From Flectonema sp. DT1601 (taxonomy: Eukaryota > Euglenozoa > Diplonemea > Diplonemida > Diplonemidae): 64,000 nucleotides of DNA. This document shows positions 1-12,489 of this stretch, one piece after another. The stretch is taken from NCBI GenBank assembly GCA_964019425.1, contig OZ025832.1, forward strand, positions 310,001 to 374,000, in the 5' to 3' direction. Made by a program: the position numbers and the translations under genes. Below the pieces are notes generated by a model. That model searched no databases and was not told the origin of the DNA. It was given only the letters and a program-made list of their open reading frames with translations. Every line of letters begins with the position of its first letter. Positions within the stretch are counted from its first letter, which is position 1.

Positions 1-87
1 AATCACATTTTGTTCAAAAATATTTCATATTAGAGTAAAAGAAAAAGAAAAAAAGAAATAAGAGAAAAAAAAAAAAAAAAACCATTG

Positions 88-125
88 CTGGCCCCCTCAC
101 CACTCATAGAGGATGAGGAGGCCAG
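88..125 (-). other. 3'-UTR stem-loop of LINE-A
   Basis: The sequence begins CTGGCCCCCTCA and ends TGAGGAGGCCAG in plus orientation, giving a stem of about 11-12 pairs around a short loop. The same hairpin is present in the other copy at 12,280-12,317. 3'-UTR stem-loops are used by several LINE reverse transcriptases to recognise their template; that role here is inference. Confidence 0.55.
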
Positions 126-337
126 TAAGGCGTCACTCAAATCTATGCCAAGCCTTGGGAACTTGGATTGGGGTTTAGACCATTTATAATTAACAATTAA
201 CAATTAACCTGATTAACGTTATGATCTGACGGACATAAACATATCGATAAAATAATACAAACAAAAACGAACAATAAATAATAAATAAGCTAAAAAACTA
301 AATAAACAAAGTGATGTGAAAGTAAGGAAAAAGAGAA

Positions 338-2355
338 TTACAAGGGGGTGGAGTCACCGTGAACGTCATCAGCAGAACATCTCCTTCGATTGTAACGATA
401 TCTTGATGGAGGGGTTCGTTTTTTCAGAGTTGAACGCTCAGACTTTCTCGGCAGAGTTTCATTTTCCTCATGTTCTTCTGTGTCTGGCGGACTCAAACCT
501 TCTGCCCATGAAGCTAATTGGAACTTCAGGGCCGCAATTTGAGACCGTGCCAAGGCGAGTTGAGCATTTAAATCGCTCGCCAGTCCCGTTAACATCATGG
601 ATTGCTCAAGCTGCTCTGCGTGAGTTGTACACCGTTGGTGATTCAGCTCCGAGAGGCGAAGTTGGGCATCCAGAAGTTGTTCTGAGAGCTCTGCCGCTTT
701 CTCGTTTGTTTCGAGAGAGTCATCTACTGCTCGACAGTAATTCTCGAGTAAGTCAATCCTACCCTCGGACCATTGTCTCGCAATAGGTGTATTCTCTTTA
801 ACGGAGATAACGTGACTCTCTTGTCGTAAAATCTTGGTCGGCGTGCGGTCGAGAGCTTCACTCTGCGGCATTGTCGGAGGAATTGAGGCTAGAGGACAAA
901 GAGGGGTGATATAATTAAGGGTAGGGATAAGGGGTTTAATAAGAGGAGTAAAAAGACTACTCGTAGTTGTAAAGAGCGAGAGGTAGTTCTTTGCTATCTT
1001 CATCATAGCAACAGATTCATACAGAACGGGGGTTCGGGGGGGAACTTGTTGACTAAAGTGGGTCATACGGGGACGCGCGGCACGCAAACTCTCGACCTCC
1101 TGTTGAGTATAGAAAAGTCTTATTTTACTTTCTCTTTCCTCATTACATTTGGTCTCCAATTCGTTCGACAGAAGAACAAACCTTTGATGGTAATTAAAGA
1201 GCGCCATTTCCGATAGGTCTGCTCTCTGAGTCAGATTTGCGAGCTCACGTTTCCTGTAATCTTCCACTAAGTCATATTGTCGAACTAGTGCAGAAAGAGA
1301 AGTCTTCGATTCATCGCGTTCTGCTGTTAACCGTTGAATTACTCCTTCCAGAAGTTCATATTCTTTTCTATCTTTTTCAATAATTAAAACAGGGGGCGCA
1401 GGAGGAAGTGAGGATGGATCCTGGTTGGTAGCTTTGATCTCAACAGGTAATCCATTTAGTAACTGCTTGTCTTTCTCGAGGGAGGCTGACATCGCATTAA
1501 AGTAAAATAAAAATAGAACATAAAAAATTCGTTCTTTCATTTGCTCTAATTCGTTTTCTAAAATCTGGCATTTCAAGGAAAGTTTCAGCCTTAATTTTCC
1601 TTCTTTTTTTTTGTACAAGGGGGTTTGAGAACCCATGTCAGATTGAGTTCTTATCACTATAGCGAAATCAGCAGGAAGTGTTTGCGATCCCGTTGACATG
1701 AGTTCAGGTGGGGGAGTCTGGAAAGAGATGGAAGAAATAGAAGAGAATGACAAGGAGAGTCCAGTGAGCTCATCCTCATCTAACAAAACAGAAGGGGCCG
1801 GGGAGGAAGAACCATTGGCAATAAGTAGAATAGAAAGAGCCGATGCGTAACAAGTTTGCCAGATAAAACATTTCTCAAGCCACGATCTTTCAATGGTGAG
1901 CTTTTCGATCGTTTTCAGTTTTGTTACTTTGTGGATTTTGACTTCTTCCACAGGGAAGATTTCTTTACCATCTTTTATAAAACTTGCAGTGGCAGGTTCT
2001 TCTTTAATGCTGCGCATTAGTGGTCTTGAATGCCACGTGGGGAGGTTCCTCGTCTGGAACAGAACATATGAGCACTGTCTGGCGATTCTGGTGCATTCAC
2101 AAAATAAAGCTTTTGTTGGTGCTAAAGGTGAACCGATGTGACGTGTCCAGATGTTCAGCTGGTCCATGCAGATGTTTCCTCGTACGCCAACTTCAATAGT
2201 AAAAATGTTACAGTCGAAGCCATTAGCGATGATCGAGTCTCTTAGCTTTAGGTATTTCTTTTCCTTTAAGACATGAGAGGTTTCGAAACGATCTTCATTT
2301 GGACACGTCAGCTCCAGAATCAGTGCTCTTTTCGCAAAAAAAGAATAAATAAAAA
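338..2355 (-). CDS. LINE-A polyprotein, C-terminal part: endonuclease plus coiled-coil tail
   Basis: The reading frame enters at 2,355 inside the endonuclease and runs open to a stop at 338. The first residues hold the second half of the PD-(D/E)XK site: ILELTCPNE supplies the acidic residue and KEKKYLKL the lysine. After about 130 residues the frame continues into a tail of about 540 residues, largely charged and heptad-like (for example ENELEQMKER and EEGVIQRLTAERDE-like stretches), ending in a basic segment (TLKKRTPPSRYRYNRRR). A coiled-coil tail after the endonuclease is not usual for R2 or NeSL elements. The apparent upstream extension of this frame to 2,530 is antisense to the plus-strand copy and is not coding. 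It differs from the plus copy by only a few residues, so both are young. Confidence 0.75.
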
Positions 2356-5300
2356 CCCAAAGCCCAACTCCGATGGGAAAGACATCTCGAAAACGAGACC
2401 GATAGCTGTGGGCAACTGCGACGGGAAAATTTTTAATACGGTTATTCAGGAAGCCGTCGCAAACCACACTCTTTCTAAATTTAATTTTCAAAAAGGCTTT
2501 AGGAAAGGTGTCTCTGGATGTATCGAACATGCCACGATCACGTCAGAGATTTTTAAAGAAGTGAAAGCTCTCCGGAAAAACCTAACAATTGTCTGGGTGG
2601 ATTTGGCAGATGCTTTCGGCTCAGTCAAACATCAATTAATTTTCTTTGCTTTAAAATATTTCGGAATTCACGAAAGAATAATCGGTTTCTATAAAAGGTA
2701 TTATTCCTCCATGCGCGTCCAAATCAGAGTTGGAGAAGGCCTGACGCCCACTATCCCTTTTGAAGTTGGTGTCTTTCAAGGCTGCGTTTCCTCCCCAACC
2801 CTTTTTAATTTGGTATTCCAACTACTGCTCTTTTCCTTAGCAGTTCATCAACAGGAAGCCTACGAGTTTAACAATAAATCCCTCCAACTATTAGTTGCAG
2901 CTTTTGCTGATGATTTACAACTTACCACGTCATCAAAGGCGGGGGCAAAATTGCTAATCAAGTCGCTCGAACAGTTTCTTTCCTGGTCTCGTGGTATGAA
3001 AGCGAAACCCCAGAAATGCATTGCCCACAGCTTTGTACAAGGGAAACCAGCTAACCCGGACCTGAAGATTAACAATGTTCCGATTACGAATCTCCAGGAA
3101 GCTGGAGAGTTCAAATACCTCGGGCGTTGGTTTGAGCCGAACGCCAAAGAACAGAAATTGCGAGAGCGCCTGACCACTTTTACCAGGAATTTTTTAAAAA
3201 AAGTCGACGCCATGCCACTATATGGGTCTCAGAAGGCTTGGTCTGTCCAACACTTGTTATTGTCAAGGTTAACATGGAGTTTAATGATCCATGACTTATC
3301 TCTCCCTTTTGCCAAAAAAATGGACAAAATTATTAAACCTTTTTTGAAGAAATGGTGGGGATTTGTCCGCTCTGCGAACACAGTCATCCTTTTTACCGGT
3401 TCAAAGAACACTGTTGGTCTCAGACACAAAAGAGTTGAGACGCTATATAAACAAGCGCAATCAATTAAACTAGACATCCTCAGATCCTCACAGGACTCTG
3501 ACATGCACGGTGTCTACAATGTTATTATGGAGAAATCGTCCAACTGGTCGAAAAAGTTTTCAGCTTCTGCTGAGTGGGAGCGCCTTATTAAGTTTTTTTC
3601 TTACCGTTCTCTTGCGAAGCAATCAGCTGGTCTTGGTCACCGATTGCGCGATCTACGTACTACTCGCCCCGATCTCCTTAAGCGTTTTGAAGTGGAAGCC
3701 ACAGATGAACTACTGAACTCTTTGAATAAATTACAAGTCCAAGGTCAATGGAAGGAGTGGTCTAAATGTATGATAAACGACTTCACCTGGAATAAGGTAC
3801 TTAGGGAGGGAAATCCTGCCTATATCTCATTTCAACTGAAAGCGGTTACAAACACCCTCCCCTCACAAGATAATTTAAAGAGGTGGAACATCACCAATGT
3901 GGACCAAAATTGTGTTTTGTGTGGCAAAGTGAATCCTACCCTCAGGCATGTCTTAACAGGCTGTCCTGTCTCTTTAACACAAGGGAGGTTCACGTGGCGT
4001 CACGACAGCGTTCTAAAACGCATTGTTATCTTCTTGGAAGAGTTGATAATAAAAGCCAACAAAAGAAAAGAAAACCTCCCGCCTCCCTCTCAAACTTTTT
4101 TAAAAACAGGGGAAAATAAACCCCTAGAAAGAATTTCTAAAGAGACAGGCGAACTTTCACTAGCGAATGATTGGGTCATCCTCGACGATGTCGGTGATAA
4201 CCGCCTAATTGTTCCTCTTGAAGTGTGCCATGTCTCGTCCTCTCTAAGACCAGACATTTTTATTTATTCTTTTTTTGCGAAAAGAGCACTGATTCTGGAG
4301 CTGACGTGTCCAAATGAAGATCGTTTCGAAACCTCTCATGTCTTAAAGGAAAAGAAATACCTAAAGCTAAGAGACTCGATCATCGCTAATGGCTTCGACT
4401 GTAACATTTTTACTATTGAAGTTGGCGTACGAGGAAACATCTGCATGGACCAGCTGAACATCTGGACACGTCACATCGGTTCACCTTTAGCACCAACAAA
4501 AGCTTTATTTTGTGAATGCACCAGAATCGCCAGACAGTGCTCATATGTTCTGTTCCAGACGAGGAACCTCCCCACGTGGCATTCAAGACCACTAATGCGC
4601 AGCATTAAAGAAGAACCTGCCACTGCAAGTTTTATAAAAGATGGTAAAGAAATCTTCCCTGTGGAAGAAGTCAAAATCCACAAAGTAACAAAACTGAAAA
4701 CGATCGAAAAGCTCACCATTGAAAGATCGTGGCTTGAGAAATGTTTTATCTGGCAAACTTGTTACGCATCGGCTCTTTCTATTCTACTTATTGCCAATGG
4801 TTCTTCCTCCCCGGCCCCTTCTGTTTTGTTAGATGAGGATGAGCTCACTGGACTCTCCTTGTCATTCTCTTCTATTTCTTCCATCTCTTTCCAGACTCCC
4901 CCACCTGAACTCATGTCAACGGGATCGCAAACACTTCCTGCTGATTTCGCTATAGTGATAAGAACTCAATCTGACATGGGTTCTCAAACCCCCTTGTACA
5001 AAAAAAAAGAAGGAAAATTAAGGCTGAAACTTTCCTTGAAATGCCAGATTTTAGAAAACGAATTAGAGCAAATGAAAGAACGAATTTTTTATGTTCTATT
5101 TTTATTTTACTTTAATGCGATGTCAGCCTCCCTCGAGAAAGACAAGCAGTTACTAAATGGATTACCTGTTGAGATCAAAGCTACCAACCAGGATCCATCC
5201 TCACTTCCTCCTGCGCCCCCTGTTTTAATTATTGAAAAAGATAGAAAAGAATATGAACTTCTGGAAGGAGTAATTCAACGGTTAACAGCAGAACGCGATG

Positions 5301-6128
5301 AATCGAAGACTTCTCTTTCTGCACTAGTTCGACAATATGACTTAGTGGAAGATTACAGGAAACGTGAGCTCGCAAATCTGACTCAGAGAGCAGACCTATC
5401 GGAAATGGCGCTCTTTAATTACCATCAAAGGTTTGTTCTTCTGTCGAACGAATTGGAGACCAAATGTAATGAGGAAAGAGAAAGTAAAATAAGACTTTTC
5501 TATACTCAACAGGAGGTCGAGAGTTTGCGTGCCGCGCGTCCCTGTATGACCCACTTTAGTCAACAAGTTTCCCCCCGAACCCCCGTTCTGTATGAATCTG
5601 TTGCTATGATGAAGATAGCAAAGAACTACCTCTCGCTCTTTACAACTACGAGTAGTCTTTTTACTCCTCTTATTAAACCCCTTATCCCTACCCTTAATTA
5701 TATCACCCCTCTTTGTCCTCTAGCCTCAATTCCTCCGACAATGCCGCAGAGTGAAGCTCTCGACCGCACGCCGACCAAGATTTTACGACAAGAGAGTCAC
5801 GTTATCTCCGTTAAAGAGAATACACCTATTGCGAGACAATGGTCCGAGGGTAGAATTGACTTACTCAAGAATTACTGTCGAGCAGTAGATGACTCTCTCG
5901 AAACAAACGAGAAAGCGGCAGAGCTCTCAGAACAACTTCTGGATGCCCAACTTCGCCTCTCGGAGCTGAATCACCAACAGTGTACAACTCACGCAGAGCA
6001 GCTTGAGCAATCCATGATGTTAACGGGACTGGCGAGCGATTTAAATGCTCAACTCGCCTTGGCACGGTCTCAAATTGCGGCCCTGAAGTTCCAATTAGCT
6101 TCATGGGCAGAAGGTTTGAGTCCGCCAG
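2356..6128 (+). CDS. LINE-A copy 2, 5'-truncated: RT, zinc knuckle, RLE, coiled coil
   Basis: This plus-strand copy begins abruptly at CCCAAAGCCC inside the reverse transcriptase and stays open to 6,128. Visible in order: RT block KTRPIAVGN, the R2-type QKGFRKGVSGCIEH, catalytic WVDLADAFGS (near 2,596), GVFQGCVSSPTLFN, and FADDLQL (near 2,905); thumb region YLGRWFEP; a CCHC knuckle CVLCGKVNPTLRHVLTGC (near 3,912); GRFTWRHDSVL; then the endonuclease RPD (4,247-4,255), ELT and KEKKY. The C-terminal coiled-coil tail follows. The QKGF..GV.GC.EH block, the knuckle just before RPD and the single long frame are characteristic of R2/NeSL-type LINEs. The frame is interrupted at 6,128 by the HPA element and its last 45 codons lie at 11,931-12,067. 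The 5' truncation is typical of target-primed reverse transcription. Confidence 0.88.
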
Positions 6129-6540
6129 ACACAGGAATTTCGATGAAGTGGGAAGTAACGGACTGGGAGCTTTTGGCTCCTGCCCTATTCCCGATGTAAA
6201 CTTTCTTTTTATTTTTATTTTTTTTTAACAGGCCCAAAGGGCGACAATGATGGTTGCTGACCAAGGAATAATATTCAAATGAATTTTCGTTTCAAAGAAA
6301 CGAACAGAATTGAGAGAGAGGCAGAGAAAAAAAAAAAAAAAAAAAGAAAGAATAGAAAAAAAAAAAAAAAATATGAAGAGGAAATAATCAAACATGAAAA
6401 AAAGAAAAAAACAAAATATAAATAAAAAACGTTGTATGAAAAAGGAAAAAAAGAAAAAAAAAGACCAGAAAAGGAAAGAGAAAATGAAAAGGTATAATAT
6501 TATTGTGGGGATATGAGGATAGCAGGGAGATGCTCTTTTT
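6129..6540 (+). repeat. HPA head sequence
   Basis: Begins GAATTTCGATGAAGTGGGAA and is repeated near 7,839, 21,057 (plus), 16,727 (plus, variant) and, reversed, ending at 17,503 and 25,803. It contains a run of short perfect hairpins: GGAGC-TTTTG-GCTCC, GCCC-AAA-GGGC and TTCGTTTC-AAA-GAAACGAA. It ends in ...GGGAGATGCTC followed by a long T tract that leads into the array. Confidence 0.8.
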
Positions 6541-6589
6541 TTTTTTTTTTTTTTTTTTTATTTATTATTTAAAAAAAGGAAACAATCAG

Positions 6590-7502
6590 TTTAGCGTCTC
6601 GATCAGGACGGAAAATAGAAATTAATCGACATAGTCGATCGATAGAAAAAAAACAATGATAACATTGTTTATTCTTTTTTTTTTTTTTTTTTTTTTTTAA
6701 ATCCTTTTAATTATTTTAAAGAAAAAACAATCAGTTTAGCGTCTTGACCAGGACGGAAAATAGAAAGTAATCGACATAGTCGATCGATAAAAAAAAAAAC
6801 AATGATAACATTGTTTATTCCTTTTTTTTTTTTTTTTTTTTTTATTCTTTTCATTTATTTTTAAAGAAAAAACAATCAGTTTAGCGTCCTGACCAGGACG
6901 GAAAATTGAAAGTGATCGACATAGTCGATCGATAAAAAAACAATGATAACATTGTTTATTCTTTTTTTTTTTTTTTTTTTTAAATTCTTTTTATTTATTT
7001 TTAAAGAAAAAAAACGGAAAATAAAAATTAGTCGACAAAGTCGAACGATAAAAAAAAAAAACAATGATAACATTGTTTATTCTTTTTGTTTTTGTTTTTT
7101 TTTATATTCTTTTTTATTAATTTTGAAAAAAAAAACAATCAGTTTAGCGTCTTGACCAGGACGGAAAATAGAAAGTAATCGACATAGTCGATCGATGAAA
7201 AAAAAACAATGATAACATTGTTTATTCTTTTTTTTTTTTTTTTTTTTTTTAAATTCTTTTTATTTATTTTTTAAAAAGAAAAAAAAACGGAAAATAGAAA
7301 TTAGTCAACAAAGTCGAACAATAAAAAAAAAAAAAAACAATGATAACATTGTTCATTCTTTTTTTTTTTATTTTTTTTTTATATTCTTTTTTATTAATTT
7401 TGAAAAAAAAACAATCAGTTTAGCGTCTTGACCAGGACGGAAAATAGAAAGTGATCGACATAGTCGATCGATAAAAAAAAAACAATGATAACATTGTTTA
7501 TT

Positions 7503-7536
<34 letters not shown>

Positions 7537-8233
7537 CTTTTTATTATTTTTAAAGAAAAAACAATCAGTTTAGCGTCTTGACCAGGACGGAAAATAGAAA
7601 GTAATCGACATAGTCGATCGATAAAATAAAAACAATGATAACATTGTTTATTCCTTTTTTTTTTTTTTTTTTTATTCTTTTTATTTATTTTTAAAGAAAA
7701 AACAATCAGTTTAGCGTCCTGACCAGGACGAAAAATAGAAAGTGATCGACATAGTCGATCGATAAAAAAACAATGATAACATTGTTTATTCTTTTTTTTT
7801 TTTTTTTTTTTTTTTATTTTAAATCCTTCTTATTGTTTTTGAATTTCGATAAATTGGGAAGTAACGGACTGGGAGCTTTTGGCTCCTGCCCTATTCCCGA
7901 TGTAAACTTTCTTTTTATTTTTTTTTTTTTTTTAACAGGCCCAAAGGGCGACAATGATGGTTGCTGACCAAGGAATAATATTCAAATGAATTTTCGTTTC
8001 AAAGAAACGAACAGAATTAAGAGAGAGGTAGAGAAAAAAAAAAAAAAAAGAAAGAATAGAAAAAAAATATGAAGAGGAAATAATCAAACATGAAAAAAAA
8101 AAAAAAAAAATAAAATATAAATAAAAAAACGTTGTATGAAAAAGGAAAAAAAGAAAAAAAAAAAGACCAGAAAAGGAAAGAGAAAAAGAAAAGGTATAAT
8201 ATTATTGTGGGGATATGAGGATAGCAGGGAGAT

Positions 8234-8268
<35 letters not shown>

Positions 8269-9329
8269 TTATTATTTAAAAAAAGGAAACAATCAGTTTA
8301 GCGTCTCGATCAGGACGGAAAATAGAAATTAATCGACATAGTCGATCGATAGAAAAAAAACAATGATAACATTGTTTATTCCTTTTTTTTTTTTTTTTTT
8401 TTTTATTCTTTTTATTAATTTTTAAAGAAAAAACAATCAGTTTAGCGTCCTGACCAGGACGGAAAATTGAAAGTGATCGACATAGTCGATCGATAGAAAA
8501 AAAACAATGATAACATTGTTTATTCTTTTTTTTTTTTTTTTTTTTTTTTTAAATCCTTTTAATTATTTTAAAGAAAAAACAATCAGTTTAGCGTCTTGAC
8601 CAGGGCGGAAAATAGAAAGTAATCGACATAGTCGATCGATAAAAAAAAAACAATGATAACATTGTTTATTCCTTTTTTTTTTTTTTTTTTTTTATTCTTT
8701 TTATTTATTTTTAAAGAAAAAACAATCAGTTTAGCGTCCTGACCAGGACGGAAAATTGAAAGTGATCGACATAGTCGATCGATAAAAAAACAATGATAAC
8801 ATTGTTTATTCTTTTTTTTTTTTTTTTTTTAAATTCTTTTTATTTATTTTTAAAGAAAAAAAAACGGAAAATAAAAATTAGTCGACAAAGTCGAACGATA
8901 AAAAAAAAACAATGATAACATTGTTTATTCTTTTTTTTTTTTGTTTTTTTTTATATTCTTTTTTATTAATTTTGAAAAAAAAAACAATCAGTTTAGCGTC
9001 TTGACCAGGACGGAAAATAGAAAGTAATCGACATAGTCGATCGATAAAAAAAAACAATGATAACATTGTTTACTCTTTTTTTTTTTTTTTTTAAATTCTT
9101 TTTATTTTAAAAAGAAAAAAAACGGAAAATAGAAATTAGTCAACAAAGTCGAACGATAAAAAAAAACAATGATAACATTGTTTATTCTTTTTTTTTTATT
9201 TTTTTTTTATATTCTTTTTTATTAATTTTGAAAAAAAAAACAATCAGTTTAGCGTCTTGACCAGGACGGAAAATAGAAAGTGATCGACATAGTCGATCGA
9301 TAAAAAAAAACAATGATAACATTGTTTAT

Positions 9330-9366
<37 letters not shown>

Positions 9367-10163
9367 CTTTTTTTTTTTTTAAAGAAAAAAACAATCAGTT
9401 TAGCGTCTTGACCAGGACGGAAAATAGAAAGTAATCGACATAGTCGATCGATAAAAAAAACAATGATAACATTGTTTATTCTTTTTTTTTTTTTTTAAAT
9501 CTTTTTATTTATTTTTTAAAAAGAAAAAAAAAAAAAAACGGAAAATAGAAATTAGTCAACAACGTCGAACGATAAAAAAAAAACAATGATAACATTGTTT
9601 ATTCTTTTTTTTTATTTTTTTTTGTATTCTTTTTTATTAATTTTGAAAAAAAACAATCAGTTTTGCGTCTTGACCAGGACGAAAAATAGAAAGTGATCGA
9701 CATAGTCGATCGATAAAAAAACAATGATAACATTGTTTATTCTTTTTTTTTTTTTTTTTTTTTTTAAATCCTTCTTTTTATTTTTTAAAGAAAAAACAAT
9801 CAGTTTAGCGTCTTGACCAGGACGGAAAATAGAAAGTAATCGACATAGTCGATCGATAAAATAAAAACAATGATAACATTGTTTATTCCTTTTTTTTTTT
9901 TTTTTATTCTTTTTATTTATTTTTAAAGAAAAAACAATCAGTTTAGCGTCCTGACCAGGACGGGAAATAGAAAGTGATCGACATAGTCGATCGATAAAAA
10001 AACAATGATAACATTGTTTATTCTTTTTTTTTTTTTTTTTTTTTTTTTATTCTTTTTATTTATTTTTTAAAGAAAAAACATCAGTTTAGCGTCTTGACCA
10101 GGACGGAAAATAGAAATTAGTCGACAAAGTCGATCGATAACAAAACAATGATAACATTGTTTA

Positions 10164-10194
<31 letters not shown>

Positions 10195-10975
10195 TTCTTT
10201 TTATTTATTTTTTAAAGAAAAAACAATCAGTTTAGCGTCCTGACCAGGACGGAAAATAGAAAGTAATCGACATAGTCGATCGATAAAAAAAAACAATGAT
10301 AACATTGTTTAATCTTTTTTTTTTTTTTTTTTTTTTTTTATTCTTTTTATTTATTTAGAAAAAACAATCAGTTTAGCGTCTTGACCAGGACGGAAAATAG
10401 AAATTAGTCGACAAAGTCGATCGATAAAAAAACAATGATAACATTGTTTATTCTTTTTTTTTTTTTTTTTTTTTAAATTCTTTTTTATTAAGAAAAAAAA
10501 ACGGAAAATAGAAATTAGTCGACAAAGTCGAACGATAAAAAAACAATGATAACATTGTTTATTCTTTTTTTTATTTTTTTTTTTTTATTCTTTTTTATTA
10601 ATTTTGAAAAAAAAAAAAACAATCAGTTTAGCGTCTTGACCAGGACGGAAAATAGAAAGTAATCGACATAGTCGATCGATAAAAAAACAATGATAACATT
10701 GTTTATTCTTTTTTTTTTTTTTTTTTTTTTAAATTCTTTTTATTTATTTTTTAAGAAGAAAAACGGAAAATAGAAATTAGTCGACAAAGTCGAACGATAA
10801 AAAAACAATGATAACATTGTTTATTCTTTTTTTATTTTTTTTTTTATATTCTTTTTTATTAATTTTGAAAAAAAAAAAAAAAAAACAATCAGTTTAGCGT
10901 CTTGACCAGGACGGAAAATAGAAAGTAATCGACATAGTCGATCGATAAAAATACAATGATAACATTGTTTAATCT
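6590..10975 (+). repeat. HPA array 1: about 29 hairpin units
   Basis: About 29 units of roughly 110-150 bp, each a T tract, an A tract and a structured part. Long units carry GTCTTGACCAGGAC (stem-AC-stem), TCGAC-ATA-GTCGA and ACAATG-ATAA-CATTGT. Short units lack the first hairpin and carry GTCGAC-AAA-GTCGAACGA. Both kinds alternate in places, giving a dimeric higher-order repeat. Length differences are mainly in the T and A tracts. A head-type sequence at 7,839-8,245 interrupts the array. Confidence 0.85.
7839..8245 (+). repeat. Second HPA head nested in array 1
   Basis: A head copy (GAATTTCGATAAATTGGGAA...) begins within a unit and runs through GGGAGATGCTC and a T tract back into array units. 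It shows that heads and arrays have been re-joined more than once, by insertion into an existing array or by unequal exchange. Confidence 0.75.
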
Positions 10976-10984
10976 TTTATAATT

Positions 10985-11830
10985 TTTTATTTTTTTTTTT
11001 GTTTTAAAAAAAAAAAAAAAAAACAAGCGGAATTGATCATAATGGGTGGTAGGGGTTGTTATAACTTCGTTTGAAAATTCTTCTTTTTTGATTTCTTTTT
11101 TTTTTTCTTTTTACAGGAGTTAAGATCACTTTCAGGAGACAACACATTAACAAGAGCAGCAAGCAGAGTTGACACTATCAATTCAAATTTGAAATACCGG
11201 GAATTAATTTACAAGGAGGTATCTCAAGTGACTTGGTATCTCTAGCGTGTCGGTATCTCTGGAGTGCTGGTATCTCGTATGTGCGTTGGTATCTCATGAG
11301 TGATGGTATCTCTTGTGCATTTGAGAAACGAAAAAGAATGTCATGACCATGACGGAAGAATTGAGGAATTGAGTTAACATGTTCAATTTAACTTATTTAA
11401 ACTTTTTTTTTTTTTTTTAACAGACCGTAACTATTTGAAAATAAAATGTAGATGGGAAACAGTGAAAAGTAAAATGGATGATAAAATTAAATGAGAAATA
11501 TGACATAACAGACCAGATAGAGAGTATTAAAAGGAAATTGAAAAGGAAAAGAGAAACTAGGTTAACACTTATTTAAAATTAAGACCGGTTAGTCAGTTTA
11601 AGGTCTTGACTAGGACCAACAAAAAAGAAAGAAAAAAAATTAACGATCAAGCTGAGCTGATCTTGTTTTTATTACAAATAGGGGAGCGGGAGGGATGGAA
11701 GGAATAGAGGAAAAAAAAGAAAAGGTTGATCAATTGGATCTGATCGTCGAGAAGAAGAAATTATTTTAAAGGTTGATCGGTATAGCCGATCGTTGAGAAA
11801 AATAAACAGATATAAATACAATCAGTTTAA
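10985..11830 (+). repeat. HPA core and diverged hairpin units
   Basis: Unique-looking sequence that is repeated in reverse at about 12,500-13,830. It contains GTCATG-AC-CATGAC (near 11,341), the same architecture as the array hairpin GTCCTG-AC-CAGGAC, followed by the same GGAA context, so the two are homologous. Further hairpins are GGTCTTGACTAGGACC, GATCGG-TATAG-CCGATC and GATCA...TGATC. A short block (GTAGATGGGAAACAGTGAAAAG) recurs in diverged form near 45,205. No ORF. Confidence 0.65.
11218..11312 (+). promoter_or_regulatory. Six GGTATCTC iterons at 17-bp spacing
   Basis: GGTATCTC occurs at 11,218, 11,235, 11,252, 11,269, 11,288 and 11,305: spacings 17, 17, 17, 19 and 17. The intervening bases vary (AAGTGACTT, TAGCGTGTC and so on) while the octamer is conserved. 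Such phased short repeats look like a binding array for a protein; which one is unknown. Confidence 0.6.
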
Positions 11831-11930
11831 ATTAAAAAAAGAAAAAAAGATTTTTTTTTTTATTCTTTTTATTTATTTTTAAAGAAAAAACAATCAGTTT
11901 AGCGTCTTGACCAGGACGGAAAATAGAAAG

Positions 11931-12420
11931 AACATGAGGAAAATGAAACTCCGCCGAGAAAGTCTGAGCGTTCAACTCTGAAAAAACGAACCCCTCCATC
12001 AAGATATCGTTACAATCGAAGGAGATGTTCTGCTGATGACGTTCACGGTGACTCCACCCCCTTGTAATTCTCTTTTTCCTTACTTTCACATCACTTTGTT
12101 TATTTAGTTTTTTAGCTTATTTATTATTTATTGTTCGTTTTTGTTTGTATTATTTTATCGATATGTTTATGTCCGTCAGATCATAACGTTAATCAGGTTA
12201 ATTGTTAATTGTTAATTATAAATGGTCTAAACCCCAATCCAAGTTCCCAAGGCTTGGCATAGATTTGAGTGACGCCTTACTGGCCTCCTCATCCTCTATG
12301 AGTGGTGAGGGGGCCAGCAATGGTTTTTTTTTTTTTTTTTCTCTTATTTCTTTTTTTCTTTTTCTTTTACTCTAATATGAAATATTTTTGAACAAAATGT
12401 GATTATTAATTTAAAAAAAA
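11931..12420 (+). mobile_element. LINE-A copy 2, 3' end
   Basis: The last coding residues (HEENET...KRTPPSRYRYNRRRCSADD...) run to a TAA at 12,065-12,067. The 3' UTR follows, with the stem-loop at 12,280-12,317, then ...AACAAAATGTGATT and A-rich tail sequence from about 12,410. This restores the end of the frame that is cut at 6,128. Confidence 0.85.
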
Positions 12421-12489
12421 AAAAAAAAAATAATAATGTAAATGAATAATAAAAAAAAAAAAAAAAAAACATGCCTTGGGAATACAATC

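Larger units (their letters stand above)
1..2355 (-). mobile_element. LINE-A copy 1, 3' part (R2/NeSL-type RLE LINE)
   Basis: This is the 3' half of a minus-strand LINE with a restriction-like endonuclease. It starts exactly where the minus-strand copy ending at 17,504 stops: that piece ends after the RPD of the endonuclease and this one begins with the next residues, FIYSFFAKRA. Together they make one element (20,752 to 17,504, then 2,355 to 1) cut by a 15.1-kb insert. Positions 1-337 are its 3' untranslated region, which matches the plus-strand copy at 12,068-12,405. The true 3' terminus may lie just left of the window. Confidence 0.85.
6129..11930 (+). mobile_element. HPA element 1 (hairpin-array, non-coding) inside LINE-A copy 2
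   Basis: A 5.8-kb non-coding insertion splits the LINE-A frame: the left side reads ...CCAGACACAG and the right side AACATGAGGAAAATG, adjacent in the uninterrupted copy. Parts in order: a head (6,129 to about 6,540), an array of hairpin units (about 6,590-10,975) with a second head nested at 7,839, a core (about 10,985-11,620) with six 17-bp iterons, diverged units (about 11,600-11,820), and one ordinary unit broken at 11,930. There is no ORF of credible coding content. The right end lacks the head sequence, so this is not a simple terminal-inverted-repeat transposon. No long target duplication is seen; only 2-3 bases are ambiguous. Confidence 0.7.

Noticed and set aside
6129-6540. HPA heads as LTRs
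   Set aside because: They occur in opposed rather than direct orientation, do not start TG or end CA, and no retroviral-type gene lies between them.
1-12420. The opposed LINE-A copies as one 5'-inversion (twin priming) event
   Set aside because: The inverted part duplicates the same 3' half rather than supplying the missing upstream part, and it joins the distant piece at 17,504 instead.
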